64,000 nt of DNA from Mesorhizobium sp. M4B.F.Ca.ET.058.02.1.1 (GCF_003952505.1 NZ_CP034450.1:3596001-3660000), one strand, 5' to 3'; numbered from the stretch's first letter, positions 19,993 to 28,956 are shown. The notes: generated by a model not told the origin, from the sequence alone. Program-made: numbers and translations.

Positions 19993-20116
19993 AGCCTGCC
20001 AGCATTCTTCATGCGCCGGACTTGCCGCCAAATGCGGCCAAGGGCTTTTAGCCCGGAACGCCGGCAGGCTCACGCAACGCTAACCAACGGCGCCCACTCC
20101 GCGAAAGACGCGGAGT
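19993..20116 (+). ncRNA. Structured 5' leader of rpsA (candidate autoregulatory element)
   Basis: An outer stem AGCCTGCC (19993-20000) / GGCAGGCT (20063-20070) closes three internal hairpins. The first is GCAT-TCTTC-ATGC (20002-20014), the second CTTGCCGC-CAAAT-GCGGCCAAG (20021-20042, one bulge) and the third GGGCT-TTT-AGCCC (20042-20054, sharing one base with the second). A separate perfect hairpin ACTCCGCG-AAAGA-CGCGGAGT (20096-20116) stands five bases before the rpsA ribosome site. S1 is known in other bacteria to repress its own translation through structured leaders; that role here is inferred. Confidence 0.5.
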
Positions 20117-20131
20117 ATTCCAGGAGAAACA

Positions 20132-21829
20132 ATGTCAGCTGCTAATCCGTCTCGCGACGATTTCGCGAGCATGCTCGAAGAATCATTCACCGCCGGCCAT
20201 TCCGGCGAGGGCCAGGTTGTCCGGGGCACGATCACCGCGATCGAAAAGGACATGGCCATCATCGATGTCGGCCTCAAGGTCGAAGGCCGCGTGCCGCTGA
20301 AGGAGTTCGGCGCCAAGGGCAAGGACTCCTCCCTCAAGGTCGGCGACACCGTCGAAGTCTATGTCGAGCGCATCGAGAACGCGCTTGGCGAAGCCATGCT
20401 GTCGCGCGAGAAGGCTCGCCGCGAGGAGAGCTGGGTGCGCCTCGAGGAGAAGTTCACCAAGGGTGAGCGCGTCGAAGGCGTCATCTTCAACCAGGTCAAG
20501 GGCGGCTTCACCGTCGACCTCGACGGCGCCGTGGCGTTCCTGCCGCGCAGCCAGGTCGATATCCGCCCGATCCGCGACGTCTCGCCGCTGATGCACAACC
20601 CGCAGCCCTTCGAGATCCTCAAGATGGATCGCCGCCGCGGCAACATCGTGGTGTCGCGCCGCACCGTGCTCGAGGAGAGCCGCGCCGAACAGCGTTCGGA
20701 AATCGTGCAGAACCTCGAAGAGGGCCAGGTGGTCGAGGGCGTGGTCAAGAACATCACCGACTACGGTGCGTTCGTCGACCTCGGCGGCATCGACGGCCTG
20801 CTGCATGTCACCGACATGGCATGGCGCCGCGTCAACCATCCGACCGAGATCCTCAACATCGGCCAGACGGTCAAGGTGCAGATCATCCGCATCAACCAGG
20901 AAACCCACCGCATCTCACTCGGCATGAAGCAGCTCGAGAGCGATCCGTGGTCGGAGATCGGCACCAAGTTCCCGATCGGCAAGAAGATCAAGGGCACCGT
21001 CACCAACATCACCGACTACGGCGCGTTCGTCGAGCTGGAGCCGGGCATCGAGGGCCTCATCCACGTTTCGGAAATGTCGTGGACGAAGAAGAACGTGCAC
21101 CCCGGCAAGATCCTGTCGACGACCCAGGAAGTCGACGTGGTGGTGCTCGAGGTCGATCCGGCCAAGCGCCGCATCTCGCTCGGCCTCAAGCAGACGCTGG
21201 AGAACCCGTGGGAAGCCTTCGCGCGCACCCATCCGGTCGGCAGCCAGGTCGAGGGCGAGGTCAAGAACAAGACCGAGTTCGGCCTGTTCATCGGCCTGGA
21301 AGGCGACGTCGACGGCATGGTCCACCTCTCCGACCTCGACTGGACCCGTCCGGGCGAGCAGGTGATCGAGGAGTACAATCGCGGCGACGTGGTCAAGGCG
21401 CAGGTGCTCGACGTCGACATCGAGAAGGAGCGCATCTCGCTCGGCATCAAGCAGCTGGCGCGTGACACGGTCGGTGAAGCGGCGACTTCGGGCGAACTGC
21501 GCAAGAACGCCGTCGTCACCTGCGAGGTCATCGGCGTCAAGGACGGCGGGCTGGAAGTGCGGCTGGTCGACAGCGGCATCGAGACCTTCATCAAGCGCTC
21601 CGACCTTTCCCGCGACCGCGACGAGCAGCGCCCCGAGCGCTTCACCGTCGGCCAGAAGGTCGACGCCCGTGTCATCGCTTTCGACAAGAAGACCCGCAAG
21701 CTGCAGGTCTCGATCAAGGCGCTGGAAATCGCCGAGGAGAAGGAAGCGGTCGCCCAGTACGGCTCGACCGACTCCGGCGCCTCGCTGGGCGACATCCTGG
21801 GCGCGGCGCTGAAGAAGCAGGGCAACTAG
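20132..21829 (+). CDS. rpsA: 30S ribosomal protein S1
   Basis: 565 residues, with AGGAG six bases before ATG 20132. Six S1/OB RNA-binding repeats are visible. Domains 3-6 carry the motifs [60 protein letters not shown] and [20 protein letters not shown], with intervening [17 protein letters not shown] and [10 protein letters not shown]1 brings mRNA to the 30S subunit during initiation. It follows cmk by 203 bases that contain a strongly folded leader, and ends before a 12-bp terminator. Confidence 0.97.
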   Translation: MSAANPSRDDFASMLEESFTAGHSGEGQVVRGTITAIEKDMAIIDVGLKVEGRVPLKEFGAKGKDSSLKVGDTVEVYVERIENALGEAMLSREKARREESWVRLEEKFTKGERVEGVIFNQVKGGFTVDLDGAVAFLPRSQVDIRPIRDVSPLMHNPQPFEILKMDRRRGNIVVSRRTVLEESRAEQRSEIVQNLEEGQVVEGVVKNITDYGAFVDLGGIDGLLHVTDMAWRRVNHPTEILNIGQTVKVQIIRINQETHRISLGMKQLESDPWSEIGTKFPIGKKIKGTVTNITDYGAFVELEPGIEGLIHVSEMSWTKKNVHPGKILSTTQEVDVVVLEVDPAKRRISLGLKQTLENPWEAFARTHPVGSQVEGEVKNKTEFGLFIGLEGDVDGMVHLSDLDWTRPGEQVIEEYNRGDVVKAQVLDVDIEKERISLGIKQLARDTVGEAATSGELRKNAVVTCEVIGVKDGGLEVRLVDSGIETFIKRSDLSRDRDEQRPERFTVGQKVDARVIAFDKKTRKLQVSIKALEIAEEKEAVAQYGSTDSGASLGDILGAALKKQGN

Positions 21830-21830
21830 A

Positions 21831-21868
21831 GCATTCCAGGAAAACCGCGCGGCGGTTTTCCGTCCGGA
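21831..21868. repeat. Short rhizobial GAGCATTCCAGGAAAA-type repeat, copy 1
   Basis: GAGCATTCCAGGAAAACC...GGTTTTCCGTCCGGAATTGC, with GGAAAACCGC/GCGGTTTTCC forming an inverted repeat. It matches the repeat in reverse orientation at 22.0 kb and lies just after the rpsA stop. Confidence 0.6.
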
Positions 21869-21898
21869 ATTGCTTGAGCCTCTTCGCCCAACCTCAAA

Positions 21899-21936
21899 GA
21901 AAACCCCGCCGGAGCGATCCGGCGGGGTTTTTCTTT
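21899..21936 (+). terminator. Rho-independent terminator of rpsA
   Basis: A perfect 12-bp stem AAACCCCGCCGG / CCGGCGGGGTTT with loop AGCGAT is followed by TTTTTCTTT, 71 bases after the rpsA stop codon. Confidence 0.9.
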
Positions 21937-22007
21937 GGCGGGATGTCCAGAACGGTCCATCGTTTCATGGAAACGCCGACCCGCTCCGGCTTTGTTTTGG
22001 GCTATTG

Positions 22008-22051
22008 CGAACGGAAGACCGTTTCACACTTTTCCTGGAATTGCTCCGGAA
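22008..22051. repeat. Short rhizobial GAGCAATTCCAGGAAAA-type repeat, copy 2 (inverted)
   Basis: On the minus strand it reads GAGCAATTCCAGGAAAAG followed by TGTGAAACGGTCTTCCG. It is the same repeat as copy 1 near 21.85 kb, in opposite orientation, immediately after the SDR stop codon. Confidence 0.6.
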
Positions 22052-22053
22052 AA

Positions 22054-22761
22054 TCAGGCCCGACCGTAGAGCGGCACCAGCGTGCCGCTCATCGCCAGAT
22101 TGGCGGGCGAGGCGAGATAGGCGATAGCCTCGGCGGCGGCTTCGAGGCTCACCCATTTGGTGAAGTCGGCGTCCGGCATGTCGGTCCGGTTGGCCGGCGT
22201 GTCGAGCGTCGAAGGCGCCACCGCGTTGACCAGTATGCCCTTGTGCTTCAGCTCCTCGGCCATCGCCACCGTCATCGCCGCGACCGCCGCCTTGCTGGCG
22301 GCATAAGCGACCATGCCAGAACCGCGCCTTGGATCGAGCCCGGCGCGCGCCGTGACGTTGACGATGCGCCCCGCCGTGCCCGAAGTCAGCATCGAGCGGA
22401 TCGCGGCACGGCAACAGAGAAACGTCGTGCGGGCGTTGGTGTCCATCATCTCGGCGAAGGAGGCCGATTCGATCTTCTCCACCGGCGCCATGGCAAAGCC
22501 GCCGGCGAGGTGGATCGACCCCCAGAGGTCGGGAAGCTGGTGGTAGAAGGCCTCGACCTTGGCGGAATCCGACAGGTCGACATTGTGCGCCAGCCTGACG
22601 CGGTCATGGGCGGCAAAGGGAAAGTGCGGAGGCGCCGCGGCATGGGCATTGGGGACATGGCAGATCGCGCCCTGATCCAAGAGCTTGCCGACAACCGCGC
22701 CACCCAGCGCCCCCGTGCCGCCGGTCACCACGATATGCCTGCCGTCCAGTGTTTCCGTCAT
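22054..22761 (-). CDS. Short-chain dehydrogenase/reductase
   Basis: 235 residues. The NAD(P) loop is VVTGGTGALGGAVVGKL at about 11-27. The catalytic region reads GRIVNVTARAG then MVAYAASKAAVAAMTVAMAEEL (Tyr-x3-Lys), and the substrate loop is VNAVAPSTLDTPANR. The usual catalytic Ser two positions before the loop appears as Thr in NVTA. No substrate can be assigned. It stands alone on the minus strand between rpsA and the ddaH-like operon, 105 bases from the next gene. Confidence 0.85.
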   Translation of the reverse strand: MTETLDGRHIVVTGGTGALGGAVVGKLLDQGAICHVPNAHAAAPPHFPFAAHDRVRLAHNVDLSDSAKVEAFYHQLPDLWGSIHLAGGFAMAPVEKIESASFAEMMDTNARTTFLCCRAAIRSMLTSGTAGRIVNVTARAGLDPRRGSGMVAYAASKAAVAAMTVAMAEELKHKGILVNAVAPSTLDTPANRTDMPDADFTKWVSLEAAAEAIAYLASPANLAMSGTLVPLYGRA

Positions 22762-22866
22762 ATTCGACTGCTCCAGTCCATTTCACGCTTGCGCCACGCC
22801 GGCGCCGAACCTCGCGCCTTTCGCGCCGTCACTCAACTGAAATTTCGTTGACGCTAATTCACCGTT

Positions 22867-23823
22867 TCAGTTCGCCGGCCAACCGTCGAGGATCGCATCC
22901 CAGAGCAGGCGATCGCCCGTCGCCGGACGCTCGGCCTTGTGCGTCAGCTTGTGCAGCCAGAAACGATCATGGACCGCGCGATGCGCTGCCTCGTCGAGCG
23001 GCTCGAAAAGCAGCCATTGCAGCTCGTGCGGCCGGTCGGCGCCGACCTGCGGCCTGGCTAGGAACTCGCGCCGAAGCCGCCGATGCAAGAGAAGCGCTGC
23101 CTCGAAATGGTAGGGGAACATGAAGTAGTCATGAAGCCCGTCATGGGCCTTCCAGTAGTCGGCGAGGCCGCAAAGAACGGTCTCGACCAGCGGGTGGCCC
23201 TTGCGGGCATGAATGAACCAGGTTTCCACGAGCCGGGGATGGCGACCGGTCTCGCGCAGAATGTAGAAATCCTCGCCTTCGATCTCCGGCGGCACGGGCT
23301 GCCGCAGCAGGATCGTGGCATCGAGCCATGTCCCGCCGTGCCGGGCCAGCAGGTCCAGCCGGACGAAGTTGGAAAAATGCTGGCTGCTCATCAGCCCGCG
23401 CCGGCGCTTGTCCCAGACATGGCCGGGAAGGTCGGTATGATCCTCGACGGTCCTGTCGTCGAGGACGATGAGTTCGCGTTCGCCCCTGTGGCGGGCCACT
23501 GAGCGCAGGCACGCCCTGACCACCGGCGGCGCCGCGTCGGCGCCTTGCGCCCAATATTGCCAGATCGGACCAAGGTCGCCAGGCGTGCTGGCGGAGCACC
23601 ACCGCGAATGATCGACGGCGATGTGCCGCACCCGATGCAGCCTCTTGCGGGACCAGGTCATGCACAGCTTGGCGGCGCGTTTGCGCAGCGGCCAGGGCAA
23701 GATCGGCGAGGACGCCGCCCGGCGCAGCGGCGCAAGATAAGGGAACCTGAGCGGATCACGGAACGGCGCTGCTTCGCTGAAGAACGAGCCCGCCGCGCCA
23801 TCGTCTGTTGCCACGGTGCTCAA
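22867..23823 (-). CDS. Capsular polysaccharide synthesis-type glycosyltransferase (Caps_synth family)
   Basis: 318 residues. The central block IWQYWAQGADAAPPVVRACLRSVARH and the donor-site region FSNFVRLDLLARHGGTWLDATILLRQP place it with the Caps_synth (GT32-like) glycosyltransferases, which use nucleotide sugars; the GGTWLDAT segment replaces the DXD motif as in the family. The start is TTG at 23823, inside the TTGA overlap with the stop of the TPP enzyme gene. This coupling to an amino acid catabolic operon is odd, since nothing else nearby makes polysaccharide. A later GTG near 23814 is possible. Confidence 0.75.
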   Translation of the reverse strand: MSTVATDDGAAGSFFSEAAPFRDPLRFPYLAPLRRAASSPILPWPLRKRAAKLCMTWSRKRLHRVRHIAVDHSRWCSASTPGDLGPIWQYWAQGADAAPPVVRACLRSVARHRGERELIVLDDRTVEDHTDLPGHVWDKRRRGLMSSQHFSNFVRLDLLARHGGTWLDATILLRQPVPPEIEGEDFYILRETGRHPRLVETWFIHARKGHPLVETVLCGLADYWKAHDGLHDYFMFPYHFEAALLLHRRLRREFLARPQVGADRPHELQWLLFEPLDEAAHRAVHDRFWLHKLTHKAERPATGDRLLWDAILDGWPAN

Positions 23824-25400
23824 TCCACCGTGATTTCGATGACCCGCGGCTTGCCCGCCGCCCGGGCGCGCTTCAGCACATCCGCCAGGCCGTCGGCGCA
23901 GGCAAGCCGCTCGGCAGCGATGCCATAGGCCTCGGCCAGCTTGCAGAAATCCGGCGGCGCCGGCGAGACGCCGACCGGCTCGACGCCGACATCGAGCATC
24001 GAGGTCTCGATTTCGCGATAGCCGCGATTGTTCCAGACGACGAAGATGACCGGGGCATCGGCATCGAGCGCGGCACCCAGCTCCGGCAGAGTGAACTGGA
24101 AGCCGCCATCGCCGGTCAGGCAGACGACCGGCGCCTCCGGCACGGCAAGGGCCGCGCCGATCGCCGCGGGCGGACCGTAGCCCAGCGCGCCGAAGCCGGT
24201 CGCGGCGTTGAACCAGCCGCCGGGTCGATCGTGGTCGTAGTAGAGGTTGGCGGCATAGACCGGCTGCGTCGAGTCGCCGACGATGATGGCGCCGGGCAGC
24301 GCATCGCGGATCGCCTCCACGGCGCGCATCTGCGCCACATAGTCCGGCCTCAGCTCGGCGAACGCGGCCTCTCGTGCCGCGGCCGCCCAGGCATTGCCGT
24401 CTTGCGCGGCGACGGGATCTGAGCCGAGCTCCGCCAGCAGGGCACCAAGCGCCTCAGCGCAATCGGCCCGGATACCGACCGTCACCGGACGGCGCGCGAG
24501 CTGGTCGGCGCCGATGTCGATGCGGATCAGATTGGCGGGCAGGACAAAGCCGCCATCGCCATAGCCGTCATAGTCGGTCGCGCCGAATTCGGTGCCGGCG
24601 GCGATGACAAGATCGGCCTCCGCCATCAGCGCGCGCACCGCCTTCAGGCTGGGGCTGGCCGGCACGCAGAGCGGATGGCCATGCAGCAGGCCGCGCGCGT
24701 TGGTCGTTTCGACGACCGGCGCGCCGAGCCTCTCGGCCAGAAGCCGCAAGGGCGCCTCGGCCCATTTTGCGCCGCCGCCGGCCAGGATCAGCGGGCGGCT
24801 CGCGGTCTTGCAAAGACTTGCTGCCTGCGCGATTGCGGCAGCGTCGGGAGCCGGCGGCGCCGCATTGCTCAATGAGGCGACAATGCCGTCGGCCGGCTTG
24901 ACCATGACATCGGTCGGGATCTCGACATGGACCGGGCCGGGACGCGACGACGCGAGCAGCGCGAAGGCACGGGCCAGCACGCCGGGCAGCTCCTTGGCCT
25001 CGGTAATGCGCTCAGAAGACAGCGCCACCTTCTCCATCATGCCGCGCTGGTCGGGCAGTTCGTGCAGGAAGCCGAAGCCCTTGCCAAGCGTGTCGGTAGC
25101 ATTGACGCCCGAGATAACCAGCATCGGAACCGAATCGGCGCGCGCCTGACCCATGGCGGTGATGGTGTTGGTGAGCCCCGGACCGGTGATGACGAAGGCG
25201 ACGCCAGGCCTGCCGCTGGCGCGGGCATAGCCGTCGGCCATGAAGCCGGCGCCCTGCTCATGGCGCGGCGTGATATGGCGGATGCTCGAACGCGCCAGGC
25301 CGCGATAGAGCTCGACCGTGTGGACGCCGGGGATGCCGAAAACGGTGTCGACGCCATGCGCCTCGAGCAGGGTGATGAGGGCCTCGCCGATGGTGGTCAT
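23820..25400 (-). CDS. TPP-dependent acetolactate synthase-like enzyme (2-oxo acid decarboxylase candidate)
   Basis: 526 residues from ATG 25400. The TPP-activating Glu48 is in TPRHEQGAGFMADGYARASG. The central FAD/DHS-like domain contains RPLILAGGGAKWAEAPL, and the TPP-Mg motif is CLTGDGGFQFTLPELGAALD...WNNRGYREIE. Its style and its neighbours (a dimethylarginine-hydrolase-like enzyme and a basic-amino-acid importer) recall 5-guanidino-2-oxopentanoate decarboxylase of arginine transamination pathways. Sequence alone does not separate this from other acetolactate synthase-like enzymes. It overlaps tetR upstream (ATGA) and the glycosyltransferase downstream (TTGA). Confidence 0.8.
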   Translation of the reverse strand: MTTIGEALITLLEAHGVDTVFGIPGVHTVELYRGLARSSIRHITPRHEQGAGFMADGYARASGRPGVAFVITGPGLTNTITAMGQARADSVPMLVISGVNATDTLGKGFGFLHELPDQRGMMEKVALSSERITEAKELPGVLARAFALLASSRPGPVHVEIPTDVMVKPADGIVASLSNAAPPAPDAAAIAQAASLCKTASRPLILAGGGAKWAEAPLRLLAERLGAPVVETTNARGLLHGHPLCVPASPSLKAVRALMAEADLVIAAGTEFGATDYDGYGDGGFVLPANLIRIDIGADQLARRPVTVGIRADCAEALGALLAELGSDPVAAQDGNAWAAAAREAAFAELRPDYVAQMRAVEAIRDALPGAIIVGDSTQPVYAANLYYDHDRPGGWFNAATGFGALGYGPPAAIGAALAVPEAPVVCLTGDGGFQFTLPELGAALDADAPVIFVVWNNRGYREIETSMLDVGVEPVGVSPAPPDFCKLAEAYGIAAERLACADGLADVLKRARAAGKPRVIEITVD

Positions 25401-26041
25401 CGTTCTCCTCTTTCTGGCGCAAGGCCGAGTTCGGCCTCGACAGCCTTGATGCCAATCGCTGCCAATTCGCCGGGCTCGAACATATCGCCCGCCAGACAGC
25501 CTTCGATCCAGAGCCCGTCGATGATCGCGTTGATCGCGATGGCATGGTGGCGCAGTTGGCTTGCGTCCGGTTTGCGCTGTTCTGCAGCGAGCACCTCGGC
25601 CACAACCGCTTCCACCTCGTTGCGAAAGCCAAGATAGCCTTCGCGGTGGGCATGGGCCAAGGTCGGATCCGCATTGGCGCGGCCGATGAAGGTTGCCCAA
25701 AGCGAAAACACCCGCGCGTCGACGATCGGCGTGTTGAGGTTGGCGGTGACGAAAGCCGCAAGACGTTGGCGCGGAGAGGCATCTTCCATGACCAATGCTG
25801 CTTTGGCCTGCTCGGTCATGCGGCCGACCAGCGCCGCATATGCCTCCTGCAGCAATTCTTCCTTGCCGGGGAAATAATGCCGGATCAGCCCGGCGGTGAC
25901 GCCGGCACGCAAGGCGATGGCGCGCAAGGTGGCACCTTGCAGACCATGTTCCGCCACGCTATCCAGAGTCGCTTCGATCAGATCCTGCCGCCGCCGGTCC
26001 TCGCCCTCGCGACGGAACTTGCGGCGGGATGGCGCATTCAT
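25397..26041 (-). CDS. TetR-family regulator (BetI-like)
   Basis: 214 residues. The start ATG 26041 overlaps the ddaH-like stop as ATGA; an earlier in-frame ATG at 26068 lies inside that gene. The helix-turn-helix is ATLRAIALRAGVTAGLIRHYFPGKEELL at about 45-72, with a BetI-type C-terminal effector domain (RVFSLWATFIGRANADPTLAHAH, HHAIAINAIIDGLWIEGCL). It lies within the operon it probably controls. A palindrome in the divergent region at 26966-26990 is a candidate site. Confidence 0.87.
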   Translation of the reverse strand: MNAPSRRKFRREGEDRRRQDLIEATLDSVAEHGLQGATLRAIALRAGVTAGLIRHYFPGKEELLQEAYAALVGRMTEQAKAALVMEDASPRQRLAAFVTANLNTPIVDARVFSLWATFIGRANADPTLAHAHREGYLGFRNEVEAVVAEVLAAEQRKPDASQLRHHAIAINAIIDGLWIEGCLAGDMFEPGELAAIGIKAVEAELGLAPERGER

Positions 26042-26910
26042 CGGCGCAGGATCGGCCGCGTCAGGCATGTCGGCCCACCTTCGCAGGCGATGCAAAGCGC
26101 ATCCGCCTCGAAGATTTCAACCGTGCAGCCGGCGGCTTCCATCGCGGCTTTGGTCTTGGGAAAGCCTGCAACGGCGATGACTTTGAGCGGGCTGGTCGGC
26201 AGTACGTTTAGGCTGAGGCCGTTGGAAGCGGCGAACTCTCCGGCGTCGCCTTCGACCAGCCGGATGCCTCGCGCCTTCAGCATCTGATAGAACGGGGCCG
26301 GCAAGAGCGGGGAATAGACCAGTGCGAGGTCGTCGGCCAGCGGGCTGATCACCGACATCAGATGCAGGCACGCCTCTTCGCCCTGCCACAGCGGCAGGTC
26401 AAAACCGTAGACGGAAATGCCCAGCGGCGTCAGCAGGTTTGAAACCTGCTGGATGCCTTCCTGATTGGAGCGGACACCGCGCCCGATCGCCAGCGTGCGG
26501 CCATCAACCCATACACAGTCACCGCCTTCGACCTGGCCAGGAGCCTCGACGCGGCCCAGGATCGGAATGCCCAGTCTTCTGTAGGTCTCTTCATGCAGCG
26601 AGGGCTCGCTGGCGCGCAATGGCTTGCCCATGTACAGGATCAGCGCGCCGCGGTCGGTCATCAGCGATGGGTCGTGCGTGAACACCGAATCCGACAGGCC
26701 GTCGTCCGTGTCCTCTATCCATTCGATTTCGGCGCCGGAAGCCGCCACCAGTTCAGCAAGGGCCACGTGCTGCGAGGCTGCTTTCGCCGGGTTGAAGCCG
26801 GGGCCATAGTGCCAGGCAGCCCTGTCGGCGTCGCGCATGGCGTTGGCTGCCGACCGCATCAGCACGCGCCGTAGCGGCGCCGCCATGGACTGTGATCCGA
26901 AAGCGCTCAT
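26038..26910 (-). CDS. Dimethylarginine dimethylaminohydrolase / arginine deiminase superfamily hydrolase
   Basis: 290 residues from ATG 26910, with AAGGG upstream. The guanidino-modifying fold is clear: the substrate motif VEGGDCVWVDGRTLAIGRG (Glu128-Asp131), the catalytic His183 in EEACLHLMSVISPL and the nucleophile Cys282 in the C-terminal ACEGGPTCLTRPILRR. Enzymes of this type hydrolyse methylated arginines to citrulline and methylamines, or act on related guanidino compounds. It heads the operon ddaH-like, tetR, TPP enzyme, glycosyltransferase and diverges from the importer at 27.1 kb. The precise substrate is inferred. Confidence 0.82.
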   Translation of the reverse strand: MSAFGSQSMAAPLRRVLMRSAANAMRDADRAAWHYGPGFNPAKAASQHVALAELVAASGAEIEWIEDTDDGLSDSVFTHDPSLMTDRGALILYMGKPLRASEPSLHEETYRRLGIPILGRVEAPGQVEGGDCVWVDGRTLAIGRGVRSNQEGIQQVSNLLTPLGISVYGFDLPLWQGEEACLHLMSVISPLADDLALVYSPLLPAPFYQMLKARGIRLVEGDAGEFAASNGLSLNVLPTSPLKVIAVAGFPKTKAAMEAAGCTVEIFEADALCIACEGGPTCLTRPILRR

Positions 26911-26965
26911 CAATGCCCTTTTAAGATGAAAAAAGCCGAGAAAATTTCATGGAGGGCTATTTATA

Positions 26966-26990
26966 CACTTGCGCAACAAGGCCGCAAGTG
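26966..26990. promoter_or_regulatory. Inverted repeat in the ddaH-like/ABC divergent region (candidate TetR operator)
   Basis: CACTTGCG-N9-CGCAAGTG, perfect 8-bp arms, lies 56 bases from the ddaH-like start. An A+T-rich CTATTTATAC segment that could be a -10 region lies beside it. It is centrally placed in the 208-base divergent gap. Confidence 0.45.
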
Positions 26991-27118
26991 CCGTAATGAG
27001 CGGGATTGACGGGCTCGCGCTGTCGGGTCCATGCTGAAGTCTGGAGCGGGACAGTGCAGCGTATGTTGATTAGCCGGATGGACGTTCGACGACCTGCCAT
27101 CGCCCCTGCAGAGGCCAC

Positions 27119-27937
27119 ATGGTGAGCGCGGTGGAAGCTGCCGCAGTGCGATCCGGCGAGGCGCAGAGCGGCGCCGCCGAAGCCATTCATGTCGAGAACC
27201 TGCACAAGAAATTCGGCGAACTGCACGTGCTGAAGGGTGTGTCGCTGTCGGCGCGCGACGGCGAGGTGATCGCCATCATCGGCGGATCGGGCTCCGGCAA
27301 GTCGACGCTCTTGCGCTGCATCAACTGCCTGGAAAACCCGACCAGCGGCATCATCCGCGTCAACGGCGAGGAGATCAAGCTGAAGGCCGACAGCCACGGC
27401 CACACGGTTCCCGCCGACCGCAAGCAGATCGAGCGCATCCGCTCCAGGCTGGGCATGGTGTTCCAGAACTTCAACCTGTGGAGCCACATGACGCTGATCG
27501 AGAACGTCATCGAGGTTCCGGTGCATGTGCTGGGCGTCAGGCGCGAGGAGGCGGTCGCCCAGGCCGAGAAGCTGCTGGCGCGTGTGGGCCTCGCCGAGAA
27601 GCGCGACGTCTATCCGGCCTATCTGTCCGGCGGCCAGCAGCAGCGCGCGGCGATCGCCCGGGCGCTGGCGATCAATCCGCGCGTCATGCTGTTCGACGAG
27701 CCGACCTCGGCGCTCGATCCGGAACTGGTCGGCGAGGTGCTGAAGGTGATCGGCGACCTGGCGCGCGAGGGACGGACAATGGTTCTGGTCACGCATGAAA
27801 TGAAGTTTGCCCGCGAGGTCGCGACGCATGTCGTATACCTCTGCAACGGGCTGGTCGAGGAGGAAGGACCGCCGGAACAGCTGTTCGGCGCGCCCAAATC
27901 CGAAAGGCTCAAGCAATTCCTCCGCAACGTCGGCTAG
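27119..27937 (+). CDS. Amino acid ABC transporter ATP-binding protein (HisP/ArtP type)
   Basis: 272 residues with Walker A GGSGSGKSTLLRCIN at about 58-72, signature LSGGQQQRAAIARALAI, Walker B VMLFDEPTSALDPELVGEVL and switch VTHEMKFAREVA. The insertion before the signature (IKLKADSHGHTVPADRKQIER) is typical of polar amino acid transporters. GAGG lies five bases before ATG. It is the first gene of the binding protein/permease/permease/reductase operon and diverges from the ddaH-like gene. Confidence 0.92.
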   Translation: MVSAVEAAAVRSGEAQSGAAEAIHVENLHKKFGELHVLKGVSLSARDGEVIAIIGGSGSGKSTLLRCINCLENPTSGIIRVNGEEIKLKADSHGHTVPADRKQIERIRSRLGMVFQNFNLWSHMTLIENVIEVPVHVLGVRREEAVAQAEKLLARVGLAEKRDVYPAYLSGGQQQRAAIARALAINPRVMLFDEPTSALDPELVGEVLKVIGDLAREGRTMVLVTHEMKFAREVATHVVYLCNGLVEEEGPPEQLFGAPKSERLKQFLRNVG

Positions 27938-27994
27938 GGGCCGGTGTCAAGCGGAGCGAAAAACCGGGAACAACAACAAACTGGGAGTTCTGAA

Positions 27995-28789
27995 ATGAAG
28001 ACTGTTCTCAAGACCTTCGCCGCGGCGCTGCTGTTCGGCGTTGCCGCGATGGGTGCGGCCAAGGCGGATCAGGTCAAGATCGGCGTCGCCGCCGAGCCTT
28101 ATCCGCCGTTCGCCTCGCCGGATGCTTCCGGCAAGTGGGTCGGCTGGGAGGTCGACTTCATCGACGCCGTCTGCGCCGAGGAGAAGCTCGACTGCGTCAT
28201 CACGCCCGTCGCCTGGGACGGCATCATTCCAGCGCTGACCACCAAGAAGATCGACCTCATCGTCGCCTCGATGTCGATCACCGAGGAACGCAAGAAGACG
28301 ATCGACTTCTCCGACAAGTACTACAACACGCCGACCGCGATCATCGGCCCGAAGGACCAGAAATTCGGGGCCACGCCGGACGATCTCAAGGGCAAGGTGG
28401 TCGGCGTACAGGTGTCGACGGTGCATGCCGTCTACGCCAAGAAGCACTTCACCGGAGCGGCCGAGGTCAAGGAATACCAGACCCAGGACGAAGCCAACCA
28501 GGATCTCGCCGCCGGCCGCGTCGATGCGGTGCAGGCCGACTCCATCGCGCTGGGCGAATTCCTCAAGACGGATCAGGGCAAGGCCTGCTGCGACCTGAAG
28601 GGCATGGTGGCTCAGGATGACGAAGTGCTCGGGCCGGGCGTTGGCGCCGGCGTGCGCAAGGAAGACACCGACCTGAAAGACAAGATCAACGCCGGCATCA
28701 AGGCGATCCGCGCCAACGGCAAGTATGACGAGATCTCGAAAAAGTACTTCGATTTCGACATCTACGGCGGCACCCCGCAGTCGAACTGA
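27995..28789 (+). CDS. Periplasmic binding protein for basic amino acids (lysine/arginine/ornithine type)
   Basis: 264 residues from ATG 27995, with GGGAG eight bases upstream. The signal peptide is MKTVLKTFAAALLFGVAAMG with a cut near AKA-DQ. The mature protein has IGVAAEPYPPFASPDASGKW, the lobe-1 WDGIIPALTTKKIDLIVASMS segment with the SITEERKKTIDFSDKYY motif, and the lobe-2 GVQVSTVHAVYAKKHF. These are landmarks of the family-3 proteins for lysine, arginine, ornithine or histidine. It should deliver ligand to the two permeases downstream. Confidence 0.9.
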   Translation: MKTVLKTFAAALLFGVAAMGAAKADQVKIGVAAEPYPPFASPDASGKWVGWEVDFIDAVCAEEKLDCVITPVAWDGIIPALTTKKIDLIVASMSITEERKKTIDFSDKYYNTPTAIIGPKDQKFGATPDDLKGKVVGVQVSTVHAVYAKKHFTGAAEVKEYQTQDEANQDLAAGRVDAVQADSIALGEFLKTDQGKACCDLKGMVAQDDEVLGPGVGAGVRKEDTDLKDKINAGIKAIRANGKYDEISKKYFDFDIYGGTPQSN

Positions 28790-28810
28790 CGCATCCCGCA
28801 TGAGCGAATG

Positions 28811-28841
28811 ACCTCACGGCCCGCCTGCCGGGCCGTGAGGT
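28811..28841 (+). terminator. Strong hairpin between binding-protein and permease genes (attenuator or mRNA stabiliser)
   Basis: A perfect 13-bp stem ACCTCACGGCCCG / CGGGCCGTGAGGT with loop CCTGC begins 22 bases after the binding-protein stop codon. No T-run follows, so it more likely protects the upstream mRNA or reduces read-through than ends the transcript outright. Confidence 0.6.
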
Positions 28842-28956
28842 TCCGCCGAACCTGCCATGATGCTTAGCGCCGGCGTGGACCGCCAGCGGTCATGGCTCCA
28901 GCAATCCGGGGGCGAAGCTGATCGACGCATTTCTTCCGGCCTCGGCGGCCGGCATC

